NCBI GenBank assembly: GCA_017622135.1
Contig: JAGARR010000037.1
Location: forward strand, 1-64,000
Length of the DNA: 64,000 nt
Direction: 5' to 3'
Source: Spirochaetaceae bacterium
GTDB lineage: Bacteria > Spirochaetota > Spirochaetia > Treponematales > Treponemataceae
Under the pieces are notes generated by a model that saw nothing but the letters and a program-made list of their open reading frames with translations, was not told where the DNA came from and ran no database searches. Of the stretch, positions 45,060 to 53,961 are shown piece after piece (within the stretch, counting starts at the first letter, position 1; each line of letters starts with the position of its first letter). The position numbers were made by a program, and so were the translations under genes.

Positions 45060-45335
45060 TCACTCCAAAACTGGCATACGATGTTCCATCACCACGGCTC
45101 TCAGAATATCATTCATCTTGGCCTGATACCCCTTGCCGTAGCCTTTCAGAACAGCGAGCACGTCAGCGTCAATGCGAAGGGTAATGCTCTGCTTCACCGG
45201 CTTCACGGTGTAATACCTAAGCCGTGCCTTGGAAAAATCTGTCGTCTGGGGAATGTCGGTGTAGTCAACAGGATGGTTCTCTAAAGCCTGTAGTTCCTGA
45301 ACCTGTTCATCGGTAAGCTTGCAGGTAGTTTTCAT
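45060..45335 (-). CDS. brnA: BrnA family antitoxin (second module)
   Basis: A 91-residue antitoxin. The C-terminal ribbon-helix-helix (QSITLRIDADVLAVLKGYGK, then GYQAKMN) matches the BrnA at 25.3 kb closely; the N-terminus differs. ATG 45335 overlaps the end of brnT by 29 bases, the same overlap as in the first module. The longer open frame to 45611 is a shadow of brnT. Confidence 0.88.
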   Translation of the reverse strand: MKTTCKLTDEQVQELQALENHPVDYTDIPQTTDFSKARLRYYTVKPVKQSITLRIDADVLAVLKGYGKGYQAKMNDILRAVVMEHRMPVLE

Positions 45336-45630
45336 AAGCCTTTTTCTCCAAGGAGTCCAACCTCCGGGCGGAAATAAGACGATGTCTGAGTTTTCCGTCG
45401 GAACATCGCTCCGAATAAAAGATGGTGACGATAGCAATGCCGTTGATAGTTCCAAACCCCTGAAAGTGCTCCTCCTCCAAGGTGGAATGGATGTCATCAG
45501 GTATCTCAACAAACCAAGGGTCACAAAATACCTTGGATGCTGTCTCAAAGCTGAGGCCATGCTTGCTTCTATTGAGGATATCCTTTTCACTGTCCCATTC
45601 ACAAGAATCATCGGAACTGTAGACCGTCAT
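45307..45630 (-). CDS. brnT: BrnT family toxin (second module)
   Basis: About 107 residues with the BrnT pattern CEWDSEKDILNRSKHGLSFE and the C-terminal HRLISARRLD. TTTACA (45661-45666), 17 bp, TATACT (45638-45643) lies seven bases before ATG 45630, so the mRNA should be leaderless; no Shine-Dalgarno is present. Intact and complete with its antitoxin. Confidence 0.88.
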   Translation of the reverse strand: MTVYSSDDSCEWDSEKDILNRSKHGLSFETASKVFCDPWFVEIPDDIHSTLEEEHFQGFGTINGIAIVTIFYSERCSDGKLRHRLISARRLDSLEKKAYENYLQAYR

Positions 45631-45637
45631 CATGTAC

Positions 45638-45666
45638 AGTATACAGGAGCGATACATTCTTGTAAA
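45638..45666 (-). promoter_or_regulatory. Promoter of second brnTA
   Basis: TTTACA (45661-45666), 17 bp, TATACT (45638-45643). Start of transcription predicted at or just before the toxin start codon. Confidence 0.75.
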
Positions 45667-45701
45667 TACATTTTTGTAGTTACTGTGATTTTATCCTGAG
45701 C

Positions 45702-46799
45702 CTAGAACTTGTACTTCCAGGACACGGGAATGGCAAGATAGGTGGACTGCTTGCCGCTGACGGCAGTGGGGGTGAGCCACTGGTGCACATCAATCTTTAC
45801 GCCGGCGATGATTTGGTGTCGCTGGTTCTCAAAGATGAAGCGAGGATGGATGATGACGTTCCAGGGGTCACGCCAGCTATCATCGTTCAGGAATTCGGTA
45901 AAGTACTTTACGTCAATCTTAAAGTCCAGGTCTTCAATCAACTCAAGGATGACAACACCACCGGCATAGAAGGGATTTTGCTCCGTGTCGTAGAGGGCGG
46001 CCTCCAGATCCGCTCCAAGGGTGAGCCGCCAGAAGCGGAAGGTACCACTGAAATTGACGATGTGGCTGGTGTCGTAGCGGTCGTTCCACTGGACAATGGG
46101 ATTGCTCAGGATTTTGCGCCAGTCTCCGTAGCCGTTTGCCGTGCCGATGGCATAGCCGTTGTAGGTGTAGCCGGCACTGAGGTAGAGGTTTTCCACACCG
46201 GTAAAGTTGGCGAACACACTGAAGGACTCCGCGTCCATCTTGTAGTTTGCCCCGATGTTGAAGATGTTTAGGTTCAGGTTGGCTCCAAAATTCACCTTGA
46301 CAGAGAAATCGTCGTTTTCCACACCCATGTGCGGCACGTTCACTCCCGCCGTTACCGGCCCCCACACAAAGGTTGCGCCAAAGTACTTCCTGCCGTACCA
46401 GCCGTTGGGGGTGAATTCATTGAACACGTTCATAAAGGAACCGGGCAGCGCCATGTAGAAGTTGTTGCCAAACACTAGCTCCGTCTGCTTGCTGGGACGG
46501 AACCAGACGTTGGCCTTGATGGGACTTCCCACCAGCGTGTAATTCTGGTACTGGGGATCGTTGGACAAATCCAGCCGATACTCAGCCTGGGCCGCAAACC
46601 GAGGCATACTGATGAGACCGAAGGCAATGTTGTACAGGCCGCCAAATCCGCTGGCATTCTCGCCTAGCTTTTGCCCATCATCCTGAATCTCGTAAATTCC
46701 ATCAGAGCCGAATTTATTGTACACCTCGTAGGTTTGGGTAAAACAAACGCCGCCAGCAATCAGGCCAAGGCAAACAAACAGCTTGAAAAGCTTATCCAC
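45702..46799 (-). CDS. Outer-membrane beta-barrel protein
   Basis: A 365-residue exported protein with a signal peptide (about 1-20) and many short amphipathic strands with alternating aromatic residues (for example YKMDAESFSVFANFTG, SAGYTYNGYAIG), ending SWKYKF, an outer-membrane insertion signal. GTG start with GGGAG six bases upstream. Not assigned to a named porin; its family is probably spirochaete-specific. Confidence 0.78.
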   Translation of the reverse strand: MDKLFKLFVCLGLIAGGVCFTQTYEVYNKFGSDGIYEIQDDGQKLGENASGFGGLYNIAFGLISMPRFAAQAEYRLDLSNDPQYQNYTLVGSPIKANVWFRPSKQTELVFGNNFYMALPGSFMNVFNEFTPNGWYGRKYFGATFVWGPVTAGVNVPHMGVENDDFSVKVNFGANLNLNIFNIGANYKMDAESFSVFANFTGVENLYLSAGYTYNGYAIGTANGYGDWRKILSNPIVQWNDRYDTSHIVNFSGTFRFWRLTLGADLEAALYDTEQNPFYAGGVVILELIEDLDFKIDVKYFTEFLNDDSWRDPWNVIIHPRFIFENQRHQIIAGVKIDVHQWLTPTAVSGKQSTYLAIPVSWKYKF

Positions 46800-46865
46800 A
46801 AGTCGCTCCCGAACAAAAGTCTACCTAAAAGATAGTATTTTGGGAGACAGAATGCAAATCACCTG

Positions 46866-47101
46866 CTAGTAGGCGGCCGCTGCCACGTTGGCGGTGATGG
46901 TGATGCGGGCGGCGGGATGGTTCTGAGCGAGGGTCACCGGGAAGCTGGCGGAAATCTCGCCGCCAGAGTTGTTAGCCTTGATGTGGTCAATCATATCAAG
47001 GGCCATCTCATAAAAAACTTCTCCGCATCACCAAGCGCCACAATGAGAATGCGGGAATTTTGGGTCAACGCATCTTTTTTTCAGCATAAAAAATAATCCA
47101 T
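46866..47101 (-). pseudogene. Remnant of an unidentified gene
   Basis: An ATG at 47101 (AGGAGG six bases upstream) opens MDYFLC then an in-frame TGA; the same frame resumes with LTQNSRILIVALGDAEK and, after a frameshift, continues EMALDMIDHIKANNSGGEIS and so on to a TAG at 46866. The pattern (beta strand, HPAARITITA) resembles the end of a sugar-phosphate isomerase/deaminase, but this is a weak match. It is inactive whatever its origin. Confidence 0.45.
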
Positions 47102-47153
47102 GGTGCCACCTCCTTGTCACAAGGACTTGGATTCAGTGTACCCCATGGATTAT
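47088..47153 (-). terminator. Terminator overlapping a ribosome-binding site
   Basis: Perfect 11-bp inverted repeat (ATAATCCATGG at 47093-47103 and its complement at 47143-47153) with an inner TCCTTG/CAAGGA hairpin (47111-47125) and six T on the minus strand. It lies just after the gene at 47171. Its descending arm contains the start codon of the relic below, so it would both terminate and hide that start. Confidence 0.6.
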
Positions 47154-47170
47154 CAATTATCCAACAAGGC

Positions 47171-47767
47171 TTAGAGCGAGATGCTCACACCAATCTGGGG
47201 CTGCACTCCCCACTGGTTCACCCGTCCTCCATTCCAGCCTTCACCCTTGATGTGCTGGGTGCCGTAAAAATCATAGGCAATCTGGGCACGGGCAAAGATT
47301 CCCAAAGGACCCAAATTCAGCTGGCCGCCCACCGTTCCTGCAAGACCAAAATTGATCTGTGCCCCAGCCTCGTAGAAGTCAACCTTGGAATGAACACCTA
47401 CGTTCAGAGGGAAGGCAATAAAGCCCAATCTTAGAAGATTGATATCCACACCTACAAGCAAATCCAGTCCAAGCGGAACGGAATACAGGTCAGAAACATC
47501 CGTTGTAGAAATGCCAGACCCCTTTTCCCATGAAACAGCCAGCGGATAGTAGACAGTGAGCCCCACAGCACCACCCAACAGATCATCATTCTCAGCGGTG
47601 CTGAGCTTGACACCGCCACCAATAGCCGTAGTATTCAATTCATTTCCATCTGTTCGGTCAATCACAATGGGTACAGACAAATAAAAATCGCTGGAACCGG
47701 CAAAGACAGAACCTGCGCCAACACATAACATGGAAACAAGCACAATTGAACTTATAAGTTTTTTCAT
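47171..47767 (-). CDS. Small outer-membrane protein
   Basis: A 198-residue exported protein: signal peptide (1-23, ending VFA) and a barrel of roughly eight to ten strands (PLGLDLLVGVDINLLRLGFI, GGQLNLGPLGIFARAQIAYD) ending in VSISL. AAGGAGG is six bases upstream. Not assigned to a known family. Confidence 0.78.
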   Translation of the reverse strand: MKKLISSIVLVSMLCVGAGSVFAGSSDFYLSVPIVIDRTDGNELNTTAIGGGVKLSTAENDDLLGGAVGLTVYYPLAVSWEKGSGISTTDVSDLYSVPLGLDLLVGVDINLLRLGFIAFPLNVGVHSKVDFYEAGAQINFGLAGTVGGQLNLGPLGIFARAQIAYDFYGTQHIKGEGWNGGRVNQWGVQPQIGVSISL

Positions 47768-48079
47768 TTTTGACCTCCTTATGGTCTTTGTCTATCCTTA
47801 ATAATAAGGTAAACCCCAAAAGGATACATGAAAGTTAAATTAAAATATTATGAGAGATTCCTTGCAGAATGAATTAGAAGAATCCAAAGGGAAAGGTTGG
47901 AGATGACTTCAACTAAAAATGGACCAAAAACCTTGTTTCCCTATGAAATTATGGTATAATGTACGATTAGGGAATATCGACAAATTTGAGAAAACTTATT
48001 CTCAAGAAAAAGGAAAGCCCACAACCGTCGCACCCTTTTTTATTACAAAATGCAATAAATAATTTTAAGGAGTACTAAT
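47768..48079. other. Regulatory region between divergent genes
   Basis: 312 bp without a gene. It holds the promoter of the Cache chemoreceptor (TTGTTT 47933-47938, 16 bp, TATAAT 47955-47960) and then a leader of about 113 bases with a TTGAGAA/TTCTCAA hairpin near 47985-48005. Confidence 0.6.
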
Positions 48080-50182
48080 ATGAAAAAGGTTTCCGTCTTG
48101 AAGAAGCTCCTCTTCCTCGTAATCAATCTGACTCTGCTTCAGTTTTCCGTCCTCATCGTCAAGGATTGGCTCACCATCCACGAATTCACCACAGAGCAGA
48201 TAGTGGCCATCGCAAACCTCAAGCACCAGTCATTCACCGATGCCATGGACAGCTACAGCGTCACCGGTCAGATTCTGCTGGATTCGGTGCTTTCCAGCGA
48301 AGCAATTGTGGATGCCTTTGCCCGCAGGGATCGGGAGACCCTGGCCGCCATTACCATCCCCATGTACGAGTCCATGCGGGAAAAGTACCACATTGCCCAG
48401 TTCCACTTCCACACACCGGAAATCACCACCTTCTTCCGTGCAAACAATCCCGGCTCCTACGGCGGCGACCTTTCTGCCTCCAGGGAGACGGTCAAGGCGG
48501 CGAACGCCCAGAAGAGGCTGATTGTGGGGCCGGAGATTGGCCCCAGCGGTCTGGGCTACCGGGTTGTCACTCCCGTTGCGGACAGTGCCGGCAGGCACGT
48601 CGGCTCGGTGGAATGCAGCGGCGCCATCAACACGGCCTTTCTGGAGAACCTGGCGGCATCCAGCTCGGCTCAAATTCTGGACGGCGGGCTGAACATCAGC
48701 GTCATCTCGGCAACGCTGGACGGAACCTACATCGAGACGGGAGCCAACTTCCAGGACTTGGACGAGGAGGTTCCGCAGGAGGTTCTCGCTCGGCTGGATC
48801 AGAGCGGCGGACAGCTTGTCAGCTATGAGGGCAGAGAGGCCAAGGCATATTTCCCGCTGAACGATTATTCGGGCAAGGTCATCGGCTACACAAAATTCGT
48901 GTTCACCATAGACGACATCATCGCAGCCCAGCAAAGCTCCCTGCTGAAAACCATCCTCATCTCCGTCGCCACCATCGTGGCATTCATCGTATTCCTAACC
49001 ATCTTCATACGGCTGTTTGTCACCAAGGCTATCACCGGAAGCGTGGCCGCCCTGAAGGAAATCTCCGAGGGAAGCGGCGACCTGACGGTGCGGTTGGAGG
49101 AAAAGGGCAACGACGAGATGACGGAGCTGGCCATGTACTTCAATCGGGTGATGGAAAAGATTCAGGGAACCGTGCAGTCGGTGGACTCCAGCACCGATGC
49201 CATGCGGCACGTGGGCGAGGAGCTGGCCTCCAACATGACGGAGACCGCCAGCGCCGTCTACGAAATCAGCAGCAACATAGAGGGCGTGAAAAAGCAGGCC
49301 ATGTCCCAGGCGGCCAGCGTCACCCAGACGGCGGCGGCTGTGGAGGAAATCATCCGCACCATCGGCCAGCTGGACTCCATCATCGCCATACAGTCGGAGA
49401 ATGTCATCCAGTCCTCATCCTCCATGGAGCTGATGTTCTCCAAGATTGCCCAGACCACCCAGCTGCTGGAGGACAACGAGCAGGTCATCGCCTCCCTGAG
49501 CCAGGCCACCTCCAGCGGGCAGGATACAGTGGGAACCACCAACGCCATCACCCAGCAGCTCACCCAAGAATCGGGAAATCTTCTGGAGGCGAGCGCCATC
49601 ATCCAACATATTGCCAGCCAGACCAACATGCTGGCCATGAACGCCGCAATCGAGGCTGCCCACGCTGGGGAGGCGGGAATGGGCTTTGCCGTTGTTGCCG
49701 ACGAAATCCGAAAGCTGGCGGAGGAATCCAGCAGCCAGGGCAAGGCCATCACCGACACCCTGAAAAAGCTTTCCGGGGACATTGACCAGCTTGCCCAGGC
49801 CGCAAAGACCGTTGACCAAAGCTTTTCTGCCATCTCAAATCTCTCCGGTCAGGTGAGCGCCAACAGCGGCGGCATCACAGCGGCCATGCACGAGCAGCGG
49901 CAGGAGGTGGAGACCACGCTGAAAACCATCCAGGACTTGAACACCATCACCGCACAGATTCGCAGCGGCTCCAACGAGGTCTTGCAAAACGGCAACGAGA
50001 TGGCACGGGAAATGCGCAACCTAGACCAGCTGACGCAGGAAATCTCCAACAGCATGACGGAGATGGCCGCCGGTACAAGCCAAATCAACAAGGCCATTCT
50101 GGAGGTGCAGGACATCACCCAGGAAAACAAGGAGGCCATCGGGCGGCTTTCCGCCGAGGTAAAGAAGTTCAAGATACGATAG
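48080..50182 (+). CDS. Methyl-accepting chemotaxis protein with dCache-type sensor
   Basis: A 700-residue chemoreceptor. One membrane segment (about 8-28), a periplasmic Cache-like sensor of about 250 residues with the pattern HFHTPEITTFFRANNPGSYG followed by GDLS (dCache_3-like), a second membrane segment (about 295-315), HAMP, and the signalling hairpin with [26 protein letters not shown] is eight bases before the ATG. It is not a paralogue of the pair at 3-7 kb in the sensor. Cache sensors bind small metabolites; the ligand here is unknown. Confidence 0.92.
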   Translation: MKKVSVLKKLLFLVINLTLLQFSVLIVKDWLTIHEFTTEQIVAIANLKHQSFTDAMDSYSVTGQILLDSVLSSEAIVDAFARRDRETLAAITIPMYESMREKYHIAQFHFHTPEITTFFRANNPGSYGGDLSASRETVKAANAQKRLIVGPEIGPSGLGYRVVTPVADSAGRHVGSVECSGAINTAFLENLAASSSAQILDGGLNISVISATLDGTYIETGANFQDLDEEVPQEVLARLDQSGGQLVSYEGREAKAYFPLNDYSGKVIGYTKFVFTIDDIIAAQQSSLLKTILISVATIVAFIVFLTIFIRLFVTKAITGSVAALKEISEGSGDLTVRLEEKGNDEMTELAMYFNRVMEKIQGTVQSVDSSTDAMRHVGEELASNMTETASAVYEISSNIEGVKKQAMSQAASVTQTAAAVEEIIRTIGQLDSIIAIQSENVIQSSSSMELMFSKIAQTTQLLEDNEQVIASLSQATSSGQDTVGTTNAITQQLTQESGNLLEASAIIQHIASQTNMLAMNAAIEAAHAGEAGMGFAVVADEIRKLAEESSSQGKAITDTLKKLSGDIDQLAQAAKTVDQSFSAISNLSGQVSANSGGITAAMHEQRQEVETTLKTIQDLNTITAQIRSGSNEVLQNGNEMAREMRNLDQLTQEISNSMTEMAAGTSQINKAILEVQDITQENKEAIGRLSAEVKKFKIR

Positions 50183-50205
50183 TCACCTCACCGTGGTCAA
50201 AACAA

Positions 50206-50240
50206 AGGAGGGCTTCCATAGCGGAAGCCCTCTTCTATTA
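50206..50240 (+). terminator. Terminator of Cache chemoreceptor
   Basis: GAGGGCTTCC pairs with GGAAGCCCTC around a short loop; T-rich tail follows. Confidence 0.8.
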
Positions 50241-50317
50241 TAGATATTGTCCAAAGTATTAGATGCTATTAGCGGTATCAGGCTCCCCGCCAAGGGGGAA
50301 ACATTTAAAATAAAAAA

Positions 50318-50427
<110 letters not shown>

Positions 50428-50434
50428 AAGAATG

Positions 50435-50463
50435 AATATATCACACGGCACAAAGTTTGTAAA
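50435..50463 (-). promoter_or_regulatory. 5S rRNA promoter
   Basis: TTTACA, 17 bp, TATATT on the minus strand; expected start at 50427-50428. Confidence 0.75.
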
Positions 50464-50531
50464 GGGGGCTGGACGTTTTTTTTGAAAAAAAAGTGATTTT
50501 TTTTTTCGAGCGACAATCCCCACTGCAAGCG

Positions 50532-52073
50532 TCAGCCAGAATCCCGCATACAAGCCTGATTCAAGATTTCAATCAGCTCCCGGTACTCCATCCGCAGCAC
50601 CTCCGGCTGCACTTGGGTCATGTATTCCTGCTCGGTATGGAAGAGGCGATCCTTGCCGGCGATGGGCATGTACAAAACCTTGTTGCGGGTGTAGTAATGC
50701 TCGATGCAGCCCTTGGGCAGGATGTAGACACGGGCGGCGGCAGCGGCGGCAAAAATCAGGGAGGCCAGGTTCCTTATCAGGGGGATGGTGGCCGCCAGAT
50801 GGGGCGGAATCAGGCTGGGCAGCAGGTGGCCCACATTGTTCACCCCCTGCAGCACCACGGTCTTGAAGGTGTCCAGATCCTCCACCTTCTGGTGCTTGTC
50901 ATACATTTCCCGAAGCTTTTCCACCAGTGCCGCCACCTCCGCAGGAACAGCAGCACCGTCCAGTGCCCACAGCACGTTGCCCAGGTCCACCAGATAGCGC
51001 TCCAGCCGGGTGATGAGCTTTTCCAGGGTGATTCCCCGCTTGAGGCTGGCGGGGGAAAAGAGCTGGGTGTAGAAGGGCAGCTGCTTTTCCTCCTTGCGCT
51101 GGAGCCACAGGGCTGGCCGTGGGTCCTGGCACACCACATCCCGCAGCTTTCCCTTGAAAAGGGAGTCCAAGTCCCCCACAATGCGGCCGTCGGTTCCCAG
51201 CAGAGAGCAGACCTTGCAGAAGACTCCCAACTCGTCCTTGCCCCCCACATCGATGATGCCCGTTCCAACGGAAGCGTACCAGCTGTCGGTGAGCTCCAGC
51301 AGGTGGGAGAACAGCTGCTGGTCGGTGTAGCCCTCCACGAAAATCTGGTTGTCGGAAAAGAAGAACTGCTTGTGATAGGTGTTGAAGCGGGGCAGGAAGC
51401 GGCGAAACAAGAGCTCATCCTCGGCCGAAAGCTGGTCTATGTGGGTGGGGACACGGTTCACATGGCAGACGATGACACCCATCAGGTCTTCCGGGAAACG
51501 CAGGTCGATGAAGAAGGGGGAATGGGTTATCAGGAAGAAAATCTTTCCCGGCTCCTCAGCGGCGGCCTTGCGAATCTCCTTCATAAAGAAGAGCTGGAAC
51601 TGGGGGTGCAGGTGCAGCTCCGGCTCGTCAAAGATGAGGCAGTCCCCCTGGCTGTTGTAGAGGGCAATCAGAAGCTGGAGGATTTCCTTGAGGCCGTGGC
51701 ACTCACCCTCCTTCAGGTTGTATTCCACACCACGGGCCTTGTTCACCACCATGGGCACAAAGCTGCCGTCCTCCCGCTCCCGAAAGGTGATGGACTTGCC
51801 GAACATGCCGGAAAGCACGGACTCTATCCGCTCCTTTACCTGCTGGTTGTTCCGCAGCACTGCCAGCACCTGATCCTCCGGGATGCGGTCAGAGCGCAGA
51901 AAGGTGACGTCCAGGTCGTAGTTGCGGAACTGGGTAGCAATCTCGTTGGCCAAAAGTGTCTTCCCGGAGCCGTTGGGCCCTACAATGAGGTTCACCTGCG
52001 TCCAGTTGCTCTTCTTGAAGGCCGCCTTTCCCCACAGGAAGGGCAGCCTCACCCTTGTTTCGATGTGGATCAT
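50532..52073 (-). CDS. OLD-family ATPase/TOPRIM nuclease
   Basis: A 513-residue protein. The N-terminal ABC-type ATPase has Walker A GPNGSGKT (about 31-38) and Walker B CLIFDEPELHLHPQ. The TOPRIM part has FVEGYTDQQLF (catalytic Glu) and IVGDLDSLF (Asp pair). This is the layout of OLD (overcoming lysogenization defect) class 1 and GajA nucleases, which act in phage defence. No GajB helicase or reverse transcriptase is near, so a single-gene OLD is most likely. The ATG at 52073 is six bases after TACAAT (52080-52085): leaderless. It neighbours the 5S gene and the Rpn cluster. Confidence 0.85.
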   Translation of the reverse strand: MIHIETRVRLPFLWGKAAFKKSNWTQVNLIVGPNGSGKTLLANEIATQFRNYDLDVTFLRSDRIPEDQVLAVLRNNQQVKERIESVLSGMFGKSITFREREDGSFVPMVVNKARGVEYNLKEGECHGLKEILQLLIALYNSQGDCLIFDEPELHLHPQFQLFFMKEIRKAAAEEPGKIFFLITHSPFFIDLRFPEDLMGVIVCHVNRVPTHIDQLSAEDELLFRRFLPRFNTYHKQFFFSDNQIFVEGYTDQQLFSHLLELTDSWYASVGTGIIDVGGKDELGVFCKVCSLLGTDGRIVGDLDSLFKGKLRDVVCQDPRPALWLQRKEEKQLPFYTQLFSPASLKRGITLEKLITRLERYLVDLGNVLWALDGAAVPAEVAALVEKLREMYDKHQKVEDLDTFKTVVLQGVNNVGHLLPSLIPPHLAATIPLIRNLASLIFAAAAAARVYILPKGCIEHYYTRNKVLYMPIAGKDRLFHTEQEYMTQVQPEVLRMEYRELIEILNQACMRDSG

Positions 52074-52226
52074 GAGACTATTGTACCCCACTTTTGGCCA
52101 AAAACAAAGGGGCTTGTGGAAAAAGATGGGTGGGGAGCAGGTGGTTAGGAGGCAGGAGCGAGAAACGAGGAACAAGTTCTGCACCTATTTCCTCTCCCCT
52201 ACGCCACCTGTGAATCTGGTTGTTCT

Positions 52227-52318
52227 TTTTACCAACAATCGAATTTGCTCGGAACTAACGTTCCTCGCTTTTCCTGCCGTGAGTTCCGTTAGGAACGAAC
52301 AAATCTGCTTGTAAAAAA
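52227..52318. repeat. Small palindromic element before broken Rpn gene
   Basis: Arms of about 32 bp (TTTTTACCAACA... to ...CTAACG and its imperfect complement CGTTAGGAAC...TTGTAAAAAAA) enclose GTTCC/GGAAC palindromes. This looks like a miniature inverted-repeat element. It lies just upstream of the shared Rpn upstream block. Confidence 0.5.
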
Positions 52319-52335
52319 AATCAATTCTTTCCCCG

Positions 52336-52373
52336 CAAAAACGCATTTTTTTGTCAGATTCACACAATAATAT
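52336..52373 (+). promoter_or_regulatory. Conserved upstream block of Rpn genes, copy 2
   Basis: Matches 168-206 and 54669-54707 almost base for base. Confidence 0.6.
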
Positions 52374-52849
52374 TAGTAAAGGTCAAAACTTTCGGAGGTT
52401 CATTTGAATGAAAAAACTAGCGGCGAGAACTGTACCCACAAGGATTCCCTCTTCGTGGACTACTTCTCCAAGGACCGGGACTGGAAGCAGCACTTCCTCT
52501 CCCTCTACAACGCCCTCCACGGAACCAACCTGCAGGTGTCAGACACACAGCTTGAGCGGGTGAATCTGGAACAAGTCTTGTACAAGAGCTACTACAACGA
52601 CATCGCCGTGCTGGTGGACGGCCAGTTCATCCTGATGATTGAGCACCAGTCCACCATCAACCCCAACATGCCGCTGCGTTTGCTAGAGTACGTGACCCGA
52701 ATCTACGGTAACATCGTGGACTCCACGGCCAAATTCTCCCGGCATTTGGTTCCCTTGGCCAAGCCAGAATTCTACGTCTTCTACACCGGCGACCAGAAAC
52801 TGCCCCCAGAAAGCTACCTCTACCTGTCCGATGCCTTCCCGAAGCAAGA

Positions 52850-52979
52850 TACAAGTGACGAAGCTTCACTTCCGGGGGTCTTGGGGCAGGCAGCCCCCAA
52901 GCGGTGCTGGGGAAAGGGGAGGTTTTAGGAGGGGAAACCCCCCGCTTCCGAGTAGAGGGGTTGTCCCCTCCTAAAGAAA
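52850..52979. mobile_element. Palindromic insertion (MITE- or REP-like)
   Basis: An approximately 130-bp insertion in the Rpn gene, absent from the intact copy. It holds a stem CTTGGGG/CCCCAAG (52880-52901) and a longer one TTTAGGAGGGGAAACCCC (52924-52941) paired with 52957-52975. It has no coding content. The exact ends are uncertain. Confidence 0.65.
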
Positions 52980-53197
52980 TCACCCTTGAACTGAAGGTAA
53001 AAGTGTGTACAATTAAGAGTGAGCATCCAAGTCCCGTGGTGCACAGTTGCACGGACTTGGAGCAATACGCTCAGTTCCTCCAGCTCGTCGAGGAGGCCAA
53101 GGCGGCAGGCCACGAGACCCCGCTCAAGTGGGCCATTCAGGAGGCTGTGCGCCGCAACATCTTGCGTGACTATCTTGAACGGAAGGGAGGTGAGGTT

Positions 53198-53461
53198 TTG
53201 AGCATTTTGATGACAGAGTACGACTACGCCACTGACATGGCAGTACTGAAGGCGGAGGCTTACGAGGATGGACTTTTCGTGGGGCGTGAGGAAGGCATCT
53301 CCATCGGGCTGGAACGAGGACGTGCCACCGGCCGTGAGGAGGGTGCCTACGAAACCAAGCTGGAGACGGCGAGGAGTTTTCTTTCTATGGGGCTTGAACC
53401 AGAACAGGTAGCCCAAGGCACCGGTCTCTCTCTGGAGATTATCCTTCAGCTCATAGACTAG
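53198..53461 (+). CDS. RpnS-like C-terminal product of the broken Rpn
   Basis: TTG 53198 (or ATG 53210) follows GGAGGTGAGG at ideal spacing and is in frame to the stop at 53461 (87 residues). The same internal signal exists in the duplicate at 53642 and in the intact gene at 55420. It may be expressed even though the nuclease part is broken. Confidence 0.45.
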   Translation: MSILMTEYDYATDMAVLKAEAYEDGLFVGREEGISIGLERGRATGREEGAYETKLETARSFLSMGLEPEQVAQGTGLSLEIILQLID

Positions 53462-53468
53462 ACACTGC

Positions 53469-53905
53469 ATCCGAGTCCCGTAGTGCACAGCTGCCACGAC
53501 TTGGAGCAATACGCTCAGTTCCTCCAGCTTGTCGAGGAGGCCAAGGCGGCGGGCCACAGGCACCCGCTCAAGTGGGCGATTCAGGAAGCTGTGCGCCGCA
53601 ACATCTTGCGTGACTATCTGGAACGGAAGGGAGGTGAGGTTTTGAGCATTTTGATGACAGAGTACGACTACGCCACTGACATGGCAGTACTGAAGGCGGA
53701 GGCCTACGAGGATGGACTTTTCGTGGGGCGTGAGGAGGGCATCTCCATCGGGCTGGAACGTGGTTTGGAGCAAGGACTGGAACGTGGTGCATACCAGAAC
53801 AAACTGGAGACGGCCAGGAGCTTGCTTCTGGATGGTTTTTCCGCCGAGATGATTTCCAAGTACACTTCTCTGCCAATAGAAGCCATCCAACAACTCGTTG
53901 ATTAA
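53469..53905 (+). pseudogene. Tandem duplicate of the Rpn 3' half
   Basis: A copy of about 53022-53461 follows directly (from about 53469), with the same internal start signal (TTG 53642, ATG 53654) but with the other tail type (SLLLDGFSAEMISKYTSLPI...). An open frame of 140 codons from a non-standard position (53483) is visible, but only the part from 53642 has a ribosome-binding site. It lacks the nuclease domain. Confidence 0.75.
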
Positions 53906-53961
53906 ATGAAGACACCAATCTGCCTCTAGCATTTGGAATAATGTGTGACTTGTAGCCTCAC

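Larger units (their letters stand above)
52404..53461 (+). pseudogene. rpn: Rpn family nuclease, interrupted by a palindromic insertion
   Basis: Starts at TTG 52404 after GGAGG, like the intact copy at 54742. The nuclease part is complete through DIAVLVDGQFILMIEHQ (PD-(D/E)XK-type Asp and EHQ). At about 52850 an insertion of roughly 130 bp replaces the sequence corresponding to 55184-55202 of the intact gene and shifts the frame; the first part then stops at 52928. The C-terminal part is still open from about 52982 to 53461, and its internal start (GGAGGTGAGG, TTG 53198 or ATG 53210) could still give an RpnS-like product. Confidence 0.85.

Noticed and set aside
50493..52148. 551-codon open frame opposite the OLD nuclease
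   Set aside because: Its translation is a His/Gly/Leu-rich shadow; the minus-strand frame has ATPase and TOPRIM motifs.
52185..52367. 60-residue minus-strand protein upstream of the broken Rpn
   Set aside because: It lies on a palindromic element and has no ribosome-binding site; the frame is probably a by-product of the repeat.
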